Assembly (NCBI GenBank): GCA_963819685.1
Contig: CAWFXI010000005.1
Location: 62,001-126,000, forward strand
Source of the DNA: CAIUGU01 sp963819685
GTDB lineage: Bacteria; Pseudomonadota; Gammaproteobacteria; Steroidobacterales; Steroidobacteraceae
DNA: 64,000 nt
Direction of reading: 5' to 3'
Below the pieces are notes generated by a model. It worked only from the letters and a program-made list of their open reading frames with translations, was not told the origin of the DNA and ran no database searches. The translations under genes were made by a program, and so were the position numbers. Below, in pieces: positions 17,457-27,473 of this stretch (within the stretch, counting starts at the first letter, position 1; each line of letters starts with the position of its first letter).

Positions 17457-19450
17457 CAACCTGACGCTGCTTCGCGATTTGCGTTACCGCGGCTGACGGC
17501 CGTCAGCCAGTGCTTCGTGGTCTGCGGTTGTCCGCTCCCGAGCCAGGAAAACACGACGCTGTGCCACAGGATACGCTGCACATAGTTGCGCGTTTCGTTG
17601 AAGGGAATGTTCTCGATCCAGATGTCGGTGTCGATGGGCTGGTCCGGAAGCCAGCGCTGCGCTGCGTTGGGGCCGGCGTTGTAACCGGCCAGTGCAACAG
17701 GAATCTGCCCGTCGAACTGTTCGATCAGCTCCTTGAGGTGGGCGGCCCCCAGCCTGACGTTGATCGCGGGGTTCAACAGGTCACTGGGCCCCGGCACGGG
17801 ATACTGCGACCGACGGGCGGTTCGCCGCGCTGTTTCCGGGAGCAGTTGCAGCAGGCCGACCGCACCGGCTGAAGAAATCGCGTCCTGGCGGTACAGGCTT
17901 TCCTGGCGCATGACGCTGTAGACAAGCTCGGTCGGCAAGCCGGAAGCGGCGACTGCAGACTGCACGTCAGCATCGTACGGGCGAGGATAAAGCAACGAGT
18001 AATCTTCGAAGATCCGTTGCTGGGTGGCCGTGGCGATCGATACGTCGTACCACTGCCAGCGCATGCCGAGATGGACAACCTGGGCCTGTGCGGCTGGAGG
18101 CAGAGTGCGGACGCCAAATTGCCATTCCGCAAGGGCTTCGCTGCGCATGCCTGCGAGCAACAGTTCGTGTGCTCGCACAAACGCTGGTACGCCCGCTATC
18201 CGGGCCAGTTCGGGTTCATCCGCAACAACTGCTACCGGATTCGGCGTCAAACCCAGGTCCAGCCGCGCGGCCGCCATTGCGGAGAAGTAATTGTCGGCAC
18301 TGAGCAGGGAGATGTAGAGCGATCGCGCTGTCTCCATCTCGCCCTGGGCAGCAGCTCCCCTGGCCGCCCAGTAGCGCCAGCGCGCAGTCTGTGACAGTGC
18401 AGGCGGCATGGCCGCGATTGCCGCCTTCAGCGTCTTCCAGTCGCTTTGCCAGAGACTGGCTCGCGCCCACCATTCCAGGGATGTCTCGTCGAAATCCTGT
18501 GCGCGTACGCGAGCGAAATACGCAAGCGCCTCGGGCCTGCGGTTCCATGCGAGGCGCATCGCGAGCGCGAGCGCATAGGGACTCGCGGCTGCTGGCTCGA
18601 GATCGCGTGCTTTGACAAGGCTGGCGAATCGCTCGCGTGCATAGTCGAGATCGCTGCTGGCCAATCGGGTCCATCCCGCAAGGAGTGCCTCGGGTTCCAC
18701 CGGCGTCGATGGCGTTGCGATCAGCACATCGATTTCGCGACGAGGCTGTTCCAGGAGGGATGCCCACTTGAGCAGGGGCGCAGCACGCGGCGCCGGCAGA
18801 TCCCTGGCTATCAGTCGCGCGAAGCGAGCATCGCCTTTTGCGAGGATGAGCCGGACTCTTTGCTCGATCAGCCCGGCGTCAAGCACGTTCTGCTCTCGAG
18901 CCCACGTGAATGTACGTTCGCAGGCGGGGGGCAGCTGGCCCGGCTCAAGCCATTGCTTGATGATCCGGGGCTTCAAGTCCGTGGTTTGCCCAGTCTCGAT
19001 TCGGGCATTCAGGGCCTGGCAGTTGAACGCTGGATCGGTAAGGGTTTCCGGATACCGCGCAAGATAGGCAGTCCATTGTTGCCGCTGCGCAAGACTCGTG
19101 AGCCAGCTGCGACGCAAGGCGGCCGACACAGGCGCATCCGCATACTGCTCGAGGAAGGCTGCCGCATCGCTGTCCGCCGTATCCTCAGGGGCAGTGGCAG
19201 CTGCCAGGGCGCGCTGAATCCTGGCCGACTGCAGATAGGCGTAAAGCGGATACTCCCGAATTCCCTCATCACCTGGCTGCACGGGCGACTGTGCCCCGGG
19301 CTGCAGCGACGCATAGGCCTCCATGAACTGCTTGCGACTTGTCGCGAGCGCATCCTGTGCCTGCGCAGCGGGTGCTCCACCTGCAAGGAAGCACACCACT
19401 GTTGATAGCAGCAGGACGGGGAACAGGGGCAGGGCGGGGCGCGCGATCAT
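17300..19450 (-). CDS. slt: Soluble lytic murein transglycosylase (Slt70 type)
   Basis: 716 residues. A signal peptide (ending AAQAQ) leads into a long helical superhelix (U-type, residues 40-480) and the C-terminal goose-lysozyme-like SLT domain with SVMRQESLYRQDAISSAGAVGLLQL (catalytic Glu in RQES) and AGYNAGPNAAQRW. It cleaves peptidoglycan glycan strands in the periplasm. Start ATG 19450 is chosen for the signal peptide; no strong ribosome site is seen. The last 50 or so residues are atypical and lie antisense to marC, so the true stop may have been lost through a nearby frame error. Confidence 0.85.
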   Translation of the reverse strand: MIARPALPLFPVLLLSTVVCFLAGGAPAAQAQDALATSRKQFMEAYASLQPGAQSPVQPGDEGIREYPLYAYLQSARIQRALAAATAPEDTADSDAAAFLEQYADAPVSAALRRSWLTSLAQRQQWTAYLARYPETLTDPAFNCQALNARIETGQTTDLKPRIIKQWLEPGQLPPACERTFTWAREQNVLDAGLIEQRVRLILAKGDARFARLIARDLPAPRAAPLLKWASLLEQPRREIDVLIATPSTPVEPEALLAGWTRLASSDLDYARERFASLVKARDLEPAAASPYALALAMRLAWNRRPEALAYFARVRAQDFDETSLEWWARASLWQSDWKTLKAAIAAMPPALSQTARWRYWAARGAAAQGEMETARSLYISLLSADNYFSAMAAARLDLGLTPNPVAVVADEPELARIAGVPAFVRAHELLLAGMRSEALAEWQFGVRTLPPAAQAQVVHLGMRWQWYDVSIATATQQRIFEDYSLLYPRPYDADVQSAVAASGLPTELVYSVMRQESLYRQDAISSAGAVGLLQLLPETARRTARRSQYPVPGPSDLLNPAINVRLGAAHLKELIEQFDGQIPVALAGYNAGPNAAQRWLPDQPIDTDIWIENIPFNETRNYVQRILWHSVVFSWLGSGQPQTTKHWLTAVSRGNANREAASGCQEGKPATISSTPLMMNCTPMQMSMKPMMRATAFMPVAPSNLSSRVAARSTM

Positions 19451-19488
19451 TGCAGATGGGACAGCCGGGAAGGAGAAGAATTCATAAA

Positions 19489-19569
19489 GGGGACAGCGGA
19501 CAGGGGACAGGGGACAGTCCAACCTCCTGAGTTCCAGCCTACAGCCTACAGCCCAATAGCCCAAAGCCC
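19489..19569. repeat. Composite intergenic repeat (GGGGACA tract plus CAGCCTA tract)
   Basis: A 7-bp-period tract of GGGGACA units (19489-19517) is followed after 8-10 bases by a second tract built on CAGCCTA/CAGCCCA (19534-19569). The same pair in the same order recurs at 45958-46020 at the end of maf. It fills the gap between slt and gltS. Confidence 0.7.
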
Positions 19570-19576
19570 GAAAGCT

Positions 19577-20809
19577 CTAGAAGATATTGAGACAGGCCGT
19601 GATCAACAGCGCGTTCGTGAAATCGATGAAAAACGCGCCCACCATCGGTGCGACAAAGAATGCTCTGGGCGCGGGGCCGAAGCGCTCTACCAGCGTGCGC
19701 ATGACCGCCATGGCGTTGGCGGTCGTGCCCAGCATGAAGCCGATGAAGCCACCGCTCATCACGGCGGATTCATAGTCGCGGCCCATGACCTGGAACACCG
19801 GCCACAGACACACCAGGGCGACGAGCAGCACCTGCGCAAGCAGGATGACCACAAGTGGTGCTGCAAGCCCCGCCAGATCCCATAGCCTCAGCGTCATGAG
19901 CGCAATGACCAGGAACAATGACAACGCGATCGAGCCGATCTCGTCGATGATTTTCTGGGAGAGCCCGAACCAGCCAGTCAGGTCATCGATATTCCTGAAG
20001 ACAGCGGCCACGAGCATCGCGCCGATGTAGGCGGGCAGGGTCGCACCGAGTAATGCAAAGCCCTTGCTGACCCAGAACCCCGCCCACATCGCAACCAGCA
20101 CGGCAACCAGATTCTTGAGCAGGTCGTACGTCTGGCCGTCCTCTCCTGCGGGAGCGGCGGGCGTTGCATGATGGGGCAGTCTGTCTTCCACGACGTCCTG
20201 CATCTGCACCGGTAGCGAGGCCTTTGAGCCGGGCTTTGCTGAATGCAGATGGTGGCGGCGGACCAGCCAGGTGCCGACAGGGCCGCCCACGACAGCACCT
20301 GCAACGATGCCACCCATCGCGACTGCGACGGCAATTGCTGCTGCTCCGTCGACGCCAGCTTTCTCGAACAGGGGTGCAAAGGCGAGGCCGGTAGCCGGAC
20401 CGCCCGTCAGCGTCACCGATCCGGCCAGCACGCCGAACAATGGATCCAGTCCGAACAGCGTGGCGATGCCGGCGCCCAGCAGGTTCTGCATGACGGCGAA
20501 AACGGTCGCCAGCGCAAAGAACCGCATCACGAGCGGTCCGCCCACTTTCAGCAGCGAAACGCTGGCACCAAAGCCGATCGACGTGAAGAAGGCAATGTTG
20601 AGCGGACCCTGCAAGGTCGTATCGAACTGAATCAGGGTGGTGCCGCGATTGCGGGCGATCAATACGATGACGGCAATGATCAGCCCGCCGAGCACTGGTG
20701 CCGGAATGTTGAGCCTGCCGAAGACGGGTACGAAGCGTTGCAACGCGTAGCCACCCAGCAGCACCAGTCCGCCAAATGCCACGGTGTGGATCAGATCGAG
20801 TTCGAGCAC
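19577..20809 (-). CDS. gltS: Sodium/glutamate symporter GltS
   Basis: 410 residues, about ten transmembrane helices with the two inverted GltS repeats; the pore-loop signatures GGxxxTGxAFAP (SVTLTGGPATGLAFAP) and VMSGGFIGFMLGTTANAMA are clear. It imports glutamate with Na+ across the inner membrane. Start is GTG 20809. A cytosolic Lys-containing loop around residues 195-225 separates the halves, as in the family. Confidence 0.9.
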   Translation of the reverse strand: MLELDLIHTVAFGGLVLLGGYALQRFVPVFGRLNIPAPVLGGLIIAVIVLIARNRGTTLIQFDTTLQGPLNIAFFTSIGFGASVSLLKVGGPLVMRFFALATVFAVMQNLLGAGIATLFGLDPLFGVLAGSVTLTGGPATGLAFAPLFEKAGVDGAAAIAVAVAMGGIVAGAVVGGPVGTWLVRRHHLHSAKPGSKASLPVQMQDVVEDRLPHHATPAAPAGEDGQTYDLLKNLVAVLVAMWAGFWVSKGFALLGATLPAYIGAMLVAAVFRNIDDLTGWFGLSQKIIDEIGSIALSLFLVIALMTLRLWDLAGLAAPLVVILLAQVLLVALVCLWPVFQVMGRDYESAVMSGGFIGFMLGTTANAMAVMRTLVERFGPAPRAFFVAPMVGAFFIDFTNALLITACLNIF

Positions 20810-20842
20810 GAAGCCATCCTCAACACGAAGGATGCCGGGATG

Positions 20843-21922
20843 CTAGACGGTGACGCCGGGAATCGCCAGCATGCAGTTACGAGCGATCAGCCCGTCGATG
20901 CCGGCGATCACAGGCGCTGCAGCTGGAGCGGCGGCAGCGGGGCTGCCTGAGGGAAGTGCATCGTAAGGGACGGAGATCGCATCGGGCTGGATGGGCGCAG
21001 TCAGCTTGCGGAGCGCTTGCTCTTCGGCGTCCCGGGTCATCACGATGATGCTGATGCGGCGATTGATCGCGCTGTCCGGGTTTTCCTTGTCAAACGGCAC
21101 TAACGAAGCCAGGCCAACGACGCGCATCGTTTTTTCCGACCCGAGACCGCCGTTTTCCAATGCGCGTCGTGCGGCGTTCGCACGTTCCGTGGACAGCTCC
21201 CAGTTCGAATAGCCACGACGTCCGACGAACGGATGGTTGTCGGTGTGGCCGCTCAGGCTCAGGTGGTTCGGCACGGAATTCAGGTACTTCGCGAGCTCGG
21301 TGAGGATCTCGCGCGTGTAGTCCTTGAGTTCAGTACTACCCGTGTCGAACATGGCCCGGTTCTGCGCATCGACGATCTGGATGCGTAGTCCCTCAGGCGA
21401 TATGTCGATCTTGAGCTGGTCCTTGTACGGCGCCAGTGCCTGACTGTTCGCGATTGCTTCGCGCAGGTCCTCCATCAGGGACTCAAGATTCTTCTTTTCT
21501 TCCTCTGCATCGGCCGCACGCTTGGCCGCGACTTCGGGGTCCTCGGGCGAGGTGAGCAGATTGGGATCGACTGGCTCACCGAGACCCGGAGTGGTGGAGG
21601 CTGCTGCAGTGAACTTCGGCGCATCAAGACCGCCGCCGAGATCGATCGGACTCGTGCTCGCGCCGCCCGGGCCATTGAGACCGGGTGCCGGTGTCGGTGC
21701 CTTGCCCGGCTCCATGCTGGGGTTCTTGAAGTATTCGAAGATCGCGGCCCGCTGTTCCTTGGATACAGAAGCCACCAGCCACATGACCATGAAGAAGGCC
21801 ATCATGGCTGTCACGAAGTCCGCGTAAGCCACTTTCCAGGCACCACCATGGTGACCTGCAGCCGCCCTTTTCGGGCGCTTCATGATGATGATCGGGCGGG
21901 CGCTGTCGTCCCCGGCACTCAT
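20843..21922 (-). CDS. motB: Flagellar motor stator protein MotB
   Basis: 359 residues. A single N-terminal transmembrane helix holds the essential proton-binding Asp35 (VAYADFVTAMMAFF). A long Pro/Gly linker leads to the OmpA-like peptidoglycan-binding domain (LSLSGHTDNHPF, NWELSTERANAARR, INRRISI). Forms the proton-driven stator with MotA. Start overlaps the motA stop by ATGA (21919-21922). The Ala-rich tail after residue 320 is disordered. Confidence 0.92.
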   Translation of the reverse strand: MSAGDDSARPIIIMKRPKRAAAGHHGGAWKVAYADFVTAMMAFFMVMWLVASVSKEQRAAIFEYFKNPSMEPGKAPTPAPGLNGPGGASTSPIDLGGGLDAPKFTAAASTTPGLGEPVDPNLLTSPEDPEVAAKRAADAEEEKKNLESLMEDLREAIANSQALAPYKDQLKIDISPEGLRIQIVDAQNRAMFDTGSTELKDYTREILTELAKYLNSVPNHLSLSGHTDNHPFVGRRGYSNWELSTERANAARRALENGGLGSEKTMRVVGLASLVPFDKENPDSAINRRISIIVMTRDAEEQALRKLTAPIQPDAISVPYDALPSGSPAAAAPAAAPVIAGIDGLIARNCMLAIPGVTV

Positions 21923-22779
21923 GCTTTCTTGCCCTTCAGATGCGCTTCCAGATCGGCAAAGGTCGGCCGTATGTCCGAGAACAGCAGCTTGCGGGCGAAC
22001 TCCACCGCGATCTGCGGGTTGTAGCCGCGGACGCTTGCCACCAGCGCCATCTTCACGACTTCAAATGCCTTGCCTTCCTCGTGGGCGCGATTTTCCATCG
22101 CCGACGAAATCGGTCCGACGAAGCCGTAGGCCACCAGAATGCCGAGAAACGTGCCGACGAGCGCAGCGCCCACCTTGTGGCCGATGGTGGCGGTGTCTGC
22201 GCCTTCGATGGCCGCCATCGTATTCACGATGCCGAGCACGGCGGCCACGATGCCGAATCCCGGCAATGCGTCCGCTACCTTCTGGACTGCGTGAGCGGGT
22301 TCGGCAGCTTCCTTGTGGTGGGTTTCGAGTTCGTACTCGAGGAGGCTTTCGAGTTCATGTGCTTCCATGTTGCCGCCGCTCATGAGGCGCAGGCAGTCCG
22401 TGATGAACTCGACCATGTGGTGGTCGGCGAGGATGCGAGGATATTTTCCGAACAGCTTGCTCTCATGTGGCTTTTCGATTTCCGCCTCGAGGGCCAGCAC
22501 GCCGTCCTTGCGCATCTTCATCAGGATGTCGTAGATCAGCTTCAGCAGATCGGCATAGTCGGCCCGCGTGAAGCGTGGACCCTTGACCAGCCCCAAGGCG
22601 CCTGTGAAGGCCTGCTTGGCGACCTTGGGCGTGTTGCTGGTCATGAATGCGCCGATCGCGGCACCGAGAATGATCAGCAGCTCCGTCGGGTGCCAGAGCA
22701 ACAGCAGGTTCCCGCCCTCAAGCATGAAGCCGAGCAGCACGCAGACCAGAACGACGACCGAACCTGCCAGGAAAAACAT
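21919..22779 (-). CDS. motA: Flagellar motor stator protein MotA
   Basis: 286 residues with four transmembrane helices and the large cytoplasmic loop between helices 2 and 3. Typical motifs are LLIILGAAIGA, ALPGFGIVAAVLGIV and GALVGTFLGILVAYGFVGP. It conducts protons with MotB and drives flagellar rotation. No flagellar genes other than motB are in the window, so the stator genes are detached from the main flagellar cluster here. Confidence 0.92.
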   Translation of the reverse strand: MFFLAGSVVVLVCVLLGFMLEGGNLLLLWHPTELLIILGAAIGAFMTSNTPKVAKQAFTGALGLVKGPRFTRADYADLLKLIYDILMKMRKDGVLALEAEIEKPHESKLFGKYPRILADHHMVEFITDCLRLMSGGNMEAHELESLLEYELETHHKEAAEPAHAVQKVADALPGFGIVAAVLGIVNTMAAIEGADTATIGHKVGAALVGTFLGILVAYGFVGPISSAMENRAHEEGKAFEVVKMALVASVRGYNPQIAVEFARKLLFSDIRPTFADLEAHLKGKKA

Positions 22780-22903
22780 AGGCGATCTGCTGCTAATGAC
22801 CCAGGGTTACTGAATGCTATCGGCCGCGCACCCCGATTCTTGATGGGTATCCAGACGCATGACCGGCACCGCGACGAGTACCGGAATCCGCGCCGGGCGG
22901 CCG

Positions 22904-24991
22904 TCAACCGCGGGTCAGAGAAATCAATGCAGACAATGACTTGACGGGTTCCGAGCAGGTAGAGCCGCGGCAAACATAGGCCACGGCAGGCAGCGCCACG
23001 GTCTTGGCTGAGAGCAGTGGGGGCAGATCGGGCGCGTCAGCCGGGATACCGAAAATGAGACGCCGTGGTGCGTAAATCCGGTTGAGCTCGAGCAGCCAGT
23101 CCCGTACTTCGTCGGCAGCCCCCCTCACGATCACGATGTCGACCGGTCGCAGGTACTCATCCAGCGCCATCAGCAGGCTGGCATGGGCTTGCGGGTACCG
23201 CTCAATGACTCGCCAGGCGGATTGCAGCACGCGCTCCGCAGCCTCGAGGTACCGGACTTCGCCCAGCAGAGACCCAAGCCGGCCGAGCGCCCTTGCTGCG
23301 ACCCCATTGCCCGATGGAACCGCGTCATCCTGAAAGGCCTTGGGACGATTGAGCAGTGCTTCGTGGTCGTCAGCGGTGAAGTAGAAACCGCCTGCTTCAC
23401 TGTCCTCGAAATGTTCGAGCAGTGTGTCCGCCAGTTCCACTGCGAAGGTGAGATCGGCTGTCCGCCAGCGTGTCTGCAGCAGCTCCAGAAGGCCTTCCAG
23501 CAGAAAGGCATGGTCGTCAAGATAGGCAGGAAAGCGCGTCCGCCCATCCTTGTGTACAGCGAACAGACGGCCTCTTGTCCCTGTCCTTTGCCACAGCGTC
23601 GAGCGAATGAAATCGACTGCACGAGAGGCCGCTGCCGCGAGATCGTCTCGTTGCAGCGCTCTTGCTGCTAGGCTCAGACCGGAAATCATCAGGCCGTTCC
23701 ACGCGGTCAGGATCTTCTCGTCCCGAGCTGGCCACACTCGGTCGTTGCGTGCATCCAGTAACACGGTCCGTGCTGCCTCCAGCAGATTCGCTACCGTCTC
23801 GACCGACAGCGCCTGCGCGGTGGCAACGTCCTCGAGTGACCGATGGACGTGCAGATGCCACGACTCCTCGAAGTTGGGCGCGCGGTCGAGACCGAAGCGG
23901 GACGCAAAGACCGCGTAGTGCTGCGAGTCCAGCAGGCCGCGAATCTCGTCGCGTTGCCAGGCGTAGAAGCGTCCTTCGTGCCCCTCCGAATCCGCATCGA
24001 GCGTGGACCAGAAGCCGCCGGCGGGTGACTGCATGTCTCGCAGGACCCACTCCGCGGTTTCGCTGGTGATGGTGCGAAACAACGGATCTCCGGTGGCAAG
24101 CGCCGCCTCTGCATAACACCCGAGCAGCTGGCCGTTGTCGTACAGCATCTTCTCGAAATGCGGAATCACCCAGTGGGCATCGACAGAGTAGCGGCAGAAT
24201 CCACCTCCGATCTGGTCGTAGACACCGCCTTCGGCCATGCGTGTGAGCGTCAGTGTCGCCATGAACAGCGACTGCAGGTCGGGGGTTTCGCTGCCGGCCG
24301 TCGCTCGCCATTCGCGCAACAGAAATGCGACATAGGTGGGATGCGGAAATTTGGGCGCACCTCCGAAGCCGCCGTATTGCCTGTCGAAATCACGGGCCAG
24401 CATGGCCCTGGCTTGCGCGAGCGGGCCGGCGGTGAGCATCGTTACCGACTCTGCGGGCCTCGGCAGCATTTCGGCAAACACCTGCATCAGCGCCGCGTTC
24501 TGTTTCGCAATGTCTTCCTTGTGCGTCCGGAAGTACTCGGCCACCCGGCGCAGCAGATCCCCAAATCCAGGCATTCCGTAACGGGGCTCCGGCGGGAAAT
24601 AGGTGCCACCGAAGAAAGGCTGCTGGTCAGCGGGAGTCAGGAACATCGTCAACGGCCAGCCGCCGCCACGCTGGGTCAGCATCTGGTGGGCGGCCTGGTA
24701 AATCCGGTCGAGGTCGGGTCGTTCCTCGCGGTCGACCTTGATGTTCACGAACAGCTCATTCATGAGCCTGGCCGTCTGCGGGTCCTCAAACGATTCATGC
24801 GCCATGACATGGCACCAGTGACAGGCCGAATAACCGATCGACAGCAGAATGGGCCGGTTTTCGCGTTGTGCGACGGCGAGTGCTTCAGGACCCCAGGGAT
24901 ACCAGTCCACCGGATTCGTGGCGTGCTGCTTGAGGTAGGGGCTCGACTCCTCGGCGAGTCGGTTGTGTCCGGCGGAAGGCGATGTCGTCAT
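22904..24991 (-). CDS. Thioredoxin-domain protein, YyaL/SSP411 family (DUF255)
   Basis: 695 residues. The N-terminal DUF255 thioredoxin-like domain shows NPVDWYPW and the CHWCH motif (YSACHWCHVM, about residues 55-64), with GGWPLTMFLTP shortly after. An (alpha/alpha)6-barrel-like body follows (GGFGGAPKFP, DQIGGGFCRYS, PHFEKMLYDN). The family is widely conserved, cytosolic and without agreed function; a redox or carbohydrate-modifying role has been suggested from fold. ATG 24991 is the first Met of the conserved N-terminus. Length is normal. Confidence 0.88.
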   Translation of the reverse strand: MTTSPSAGHNRLAEESSPYLKQHATNPVDWYPWGPEALAVAQRENRPILLSIGYSACHWCHVMAHESFEDPQTARLMNELFVNIKVDREERPDLDRIYQAAHQMLTQRGGGWPLTMFLTPADQQPFFGGTYFPPEPRYGMPGFGDLLRRVAEYFRTHKEDIAKQNAALMQVFAEMLPRPAESVTMLTAGPLAQARAMLARDFDRQYGGFGGAPKFPHPTYVAFLLREWRATAGSETPDLQSLFMATLTLTRMAEGGVYDQIGGGFCRYSVDAHWVIPHFEKMLYDNGQLLGCYAEAALATGDPLFRTITSETAEWVLRDMQSPAGGFWSTLDADSEGHEGRFYAWQRDEIRGLLDSQHYAVFASRFGLDRAPNFEESWHLHVHRSLEDVATAQALSVETVANLLEAARTVLLDARNDRVWPARDEKILTAWNGLMISGLSLAARALQRDDLAAAASRAVDFIRSTLWQRTGTRGRLFAVHKDGRTRFPAYLDDHAFLLEGLLELLQTRWRTADLTFAVELADTLLEHFEDSEAGGFYFTADDHEALLNRPKAFQDDAVPSGNGVAARALGRLGSLLGEVRYLEAAERVLQSAWRVIERYPQAHASLLMALDEYLRPVDIVIVRGAADEVRDWLLELNRIYAPRRLIFGIPADAPDLPPLLSAKTVALPAVAYVCRGSTCSEPVKSLSALISLTRG

Positions 24992-25175
24992 GGTAGCAGC
25001 ATGGGCCTCATGCTTGAGTACAGTGAAGCACTATAGCGGACGCAGGACGCTGGGCTTCATGGCCGGCTCCTTTCAGTGACAGACAACCACGTTCCCTGCT
25101 GTGCTAAATTCGTCGCGCCGCAGGGACTGCGGCGCACTATTACATCATGCTCGAACGCATCCGGACTCAAGACCC

Positions 25176-26210
25176 ATGACTACACAATTGCGAATGCTCA
25201 CGTTGACGTTGCTGCTGCTGGCCGCCGCGACGTCAGGCGTCGCGCAGACCCGCAGTGTGCTGCCGCCGGTTGCGACCCCCACCGATGTGAAGCCCGGCAG
25301 CATCACCTGCGATGAGTGTCCCTACCCCTATCCCAGCAAGTATCTCGACATCAGCGTCTACAGCCAGGATGTCCGCATCTCGTACATGGACGTCGCTCCG
25401 CAGGGCGCTGCCAATGGGCACACGGTGTTGCTGCTGCACGGGAACAACTTCGGCGGCTTCTACTTCAAGGCCATCATCGACGGCCTCACGAAGGAGGGCT
25501 TCCGCGTCATTACGCCCGACCAGATCGGCTACGGCCGCTCGTCGAAGCCGATCGCGCCCTACAACTTCAACTCCCAGGCGCGCAACACGTACCTGATCCT
25601 GCAGCACGAGAAGATCGAGAAGGCGATGGTCATCGGCCACTCGATGGGCGGCATGCTCGCGGCACGCTTTGCGACCCAGTATCCCAAGGCGGTCGAGCGG
25701 GTCGTGATCTACAACCCCATCGGCCTCACCGATGGCCGCTACGAGCAGCCCATGACGCCGATCGACGAGGCCTACAAGCAGACCCTCAAGACCGATTACC
25801 AGAGCACCCGCGCCAGCCTCGGGCGCTACGTCGCCCACGACCCGACGAAGTGGAACGAAGAGTTCGAGACGTACACGCGCATCCGCTATTCGTGGACGCT
25901 CAGCGCCGACTGGCCGAGGCTCGCGATGGTGCAGGCCCTCATCGGCCAGATGCTGTATGGGGATCCGGTCGTGTACGACTGGGCCCACATCCAGGTGCCC
26001 ACGCTCGCGTTCGGTGGCGCCGAGGACATGCTGCTCGGCCCGGCGAAGAACTTTCAGGACCGGATGGCGTTCCTGGCCAAGAGCGTGCCCAACGGCAATG
26101 GGCGTCTGCTCCTCATCCCCGGCCTCGGCCACGTGCCCCACCTCGAAGCTGCGGACAAAGTGCTGCCGCCGCTCGTGGCGTTCCTGAAGGAAGGCGTGGC
26201 GGCGCGGTAG
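25176..26210 (+). CDS. Exported alpha/beta hydrolase
   Basis: 344 residues with an N-terminal signal peptide ending GVAQ. The alpha/beta-hydrolase core is complete: oxyanion region LLLHGN at 86-90, nucleophile Ser156 in GHSMGG, an Asp in GGAEDMLLG and a His in GLGHVPH. ATG 25176 is chosen because it starts the signal peptide. Third positions are almost all C or G, more extreme than in neighbouring genes, which may indicate separate origin. Substrate unknown; esters are the default expectation. Confidence 0.8.
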   Translation: MTTQLRMLTLTLLLLAAATSGVAQTRSVLPPVATPTDVKPGSITCDECPYPYPSKYLDISVYSQDVRISYMDVAPQGAANGHTVLLLHGNNFGGFYFKAIIDGLTKEGFRVITPDQIGYGRSSKPIAPYNFNSQARNTYLILQHEKIEKAMVIGHSMGGMLAARFATQYPKAVERVVIYNPIGLTDGRYEQPMTPIDEAYKQTLKTDYQSTRASLGRYVAHDPTKWNEEFETYTRIRYSWTLSADWPRLAMVQALIGQMLYGDPVVYDWAHIQVPTLAFGGAEDMLLGPAKNFQDRMAFLAKSVPNGNGRLLLIPGLGHVPHLEAADKVLPPLVAFLKEGVAAR

Positions 26211-26240
26211 TCAGCTGACGGCCAGTGTTACAGCGCGGCG

Positions 26241-27315
26241 TCAGGGATGGCTGGGCATCGTCCGCTTGCCGTCCACGATCGGTGGAAAGTCCTTCACCTC
26301 ATCGTAAGCTTCCGTGATGAAGCGGTCCTTGCTTACCTGCGTGTCGCCGAGCGTGGTCTCGTCGTAGGGCGCCGTCAGATTCGCGGCGAGTACTTGCTTC
26401 CAACGACTCGCCCCGGTCGCGTCTGACCTTCACCTTCGCCATCACATCCACGAGCATCGCGCGGTACGCGAGCAGATCGGTCTTTTTGATGAGGGTGCCA
26501 TGACCCGGAACGAGCGTCGTGTTCGCATCCGCCAGTTTGCCGATGAGATCGATCGCCTCAAGCATCCCCTGGATCGAGCCACCGTTGGCCTGGTCGGCGA
26601 ACGGATAGCCGAAATTCCGGTAGAAGTCTTCAATGTAGATTGCGTTCGCGTTCCGGAAACGAACGATGGTGTCGCCCGCGGTATGCGAGGGCATCATCGG
26701 AATCAGGTCCACCGTCTCACCGTTCATGGTGAATGTCAGGGCAGGCTCACCCACCGTGGCGGTGTTGTAGCGATAGGTCACCACCGGAACGGCGGCCATG
26801 TCGAGTGGCGGAGCAGGTGGGAGATCAGGGCGTCGCGCCGGCCGCAGCATTTCGTTGCGGAGATTCTCCTGTGCATGAATCAACGCGCCCTGTTTCGCGA
26901 AGAAGGCATTCGCGCCGGTGTGGTCGCTGTGAATATGCGTGTTGATCAGTATCCTGAACGGTGCATCAGTGAACGAGCGAATGGCTTTCAGCGTCTGCTC
27001 GGCGACCTGACGGTTCTGCGTGTCTACCATCAGGATGCCGTCGGGTCCGAAAAGCACCATGACCCGACCGCCCGAGCCGTCGGGATGCGTCGGATCGAGG
27101 CCCTGTGAACCGTGCAGGACGAAAAGAGTGGGCGACATCTTCTCCGTCACCCGGATCTCGATCTTCTCCCAAGGCGTCTGGTAGCCCTTGGGGAACGTGA
27201 ACGGGCCTTTTCCAGGTGCGATAAGGGTGATGGGGTAGGGTCCTCCCTCCTGACTCCAGACCGCTGCGGGAATACTGGCGGCGATGGCCACGGTCAACAA
27301 CAACGCGCTCTTCAT
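26241..27315 (-). CDS. Exported metallo-beta-lactamase-fold hydrolase, frameshifted near 26390
   Basis: About 358 residues after repair. A signal peptide (ending AAVWSQ) precedes a metallo-beta-lactamase fold with the metal motif HIHSDH, then PSHTAGD and GHGT. The direct frame leaves homology after RGESLEA and stops at 26299. Removing one base near 26390-26398 (within a GAAGCAAGTACTC context on the coding strand) gives VLAANLTAPYDE and continues to a TGA at 26241-26243. A quinoprotein-associated or detoxifying hydrolase is possible; substrate unknown. Confidence 0.72.
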
Positions 27316-27473
27316 GGTCTACCCTCCGTGTCGATATTGGCAATTTTCTCACGATCAGGTGAATCCCGTGGCTTCCGCAATTCCGAACACACCTTTCGGA
27401 AATGGCGATCATGCGCGACGATACCGCACTCTATGCTTGCGATCCCGTATCGATGCCGCCTCATGGAGATCCA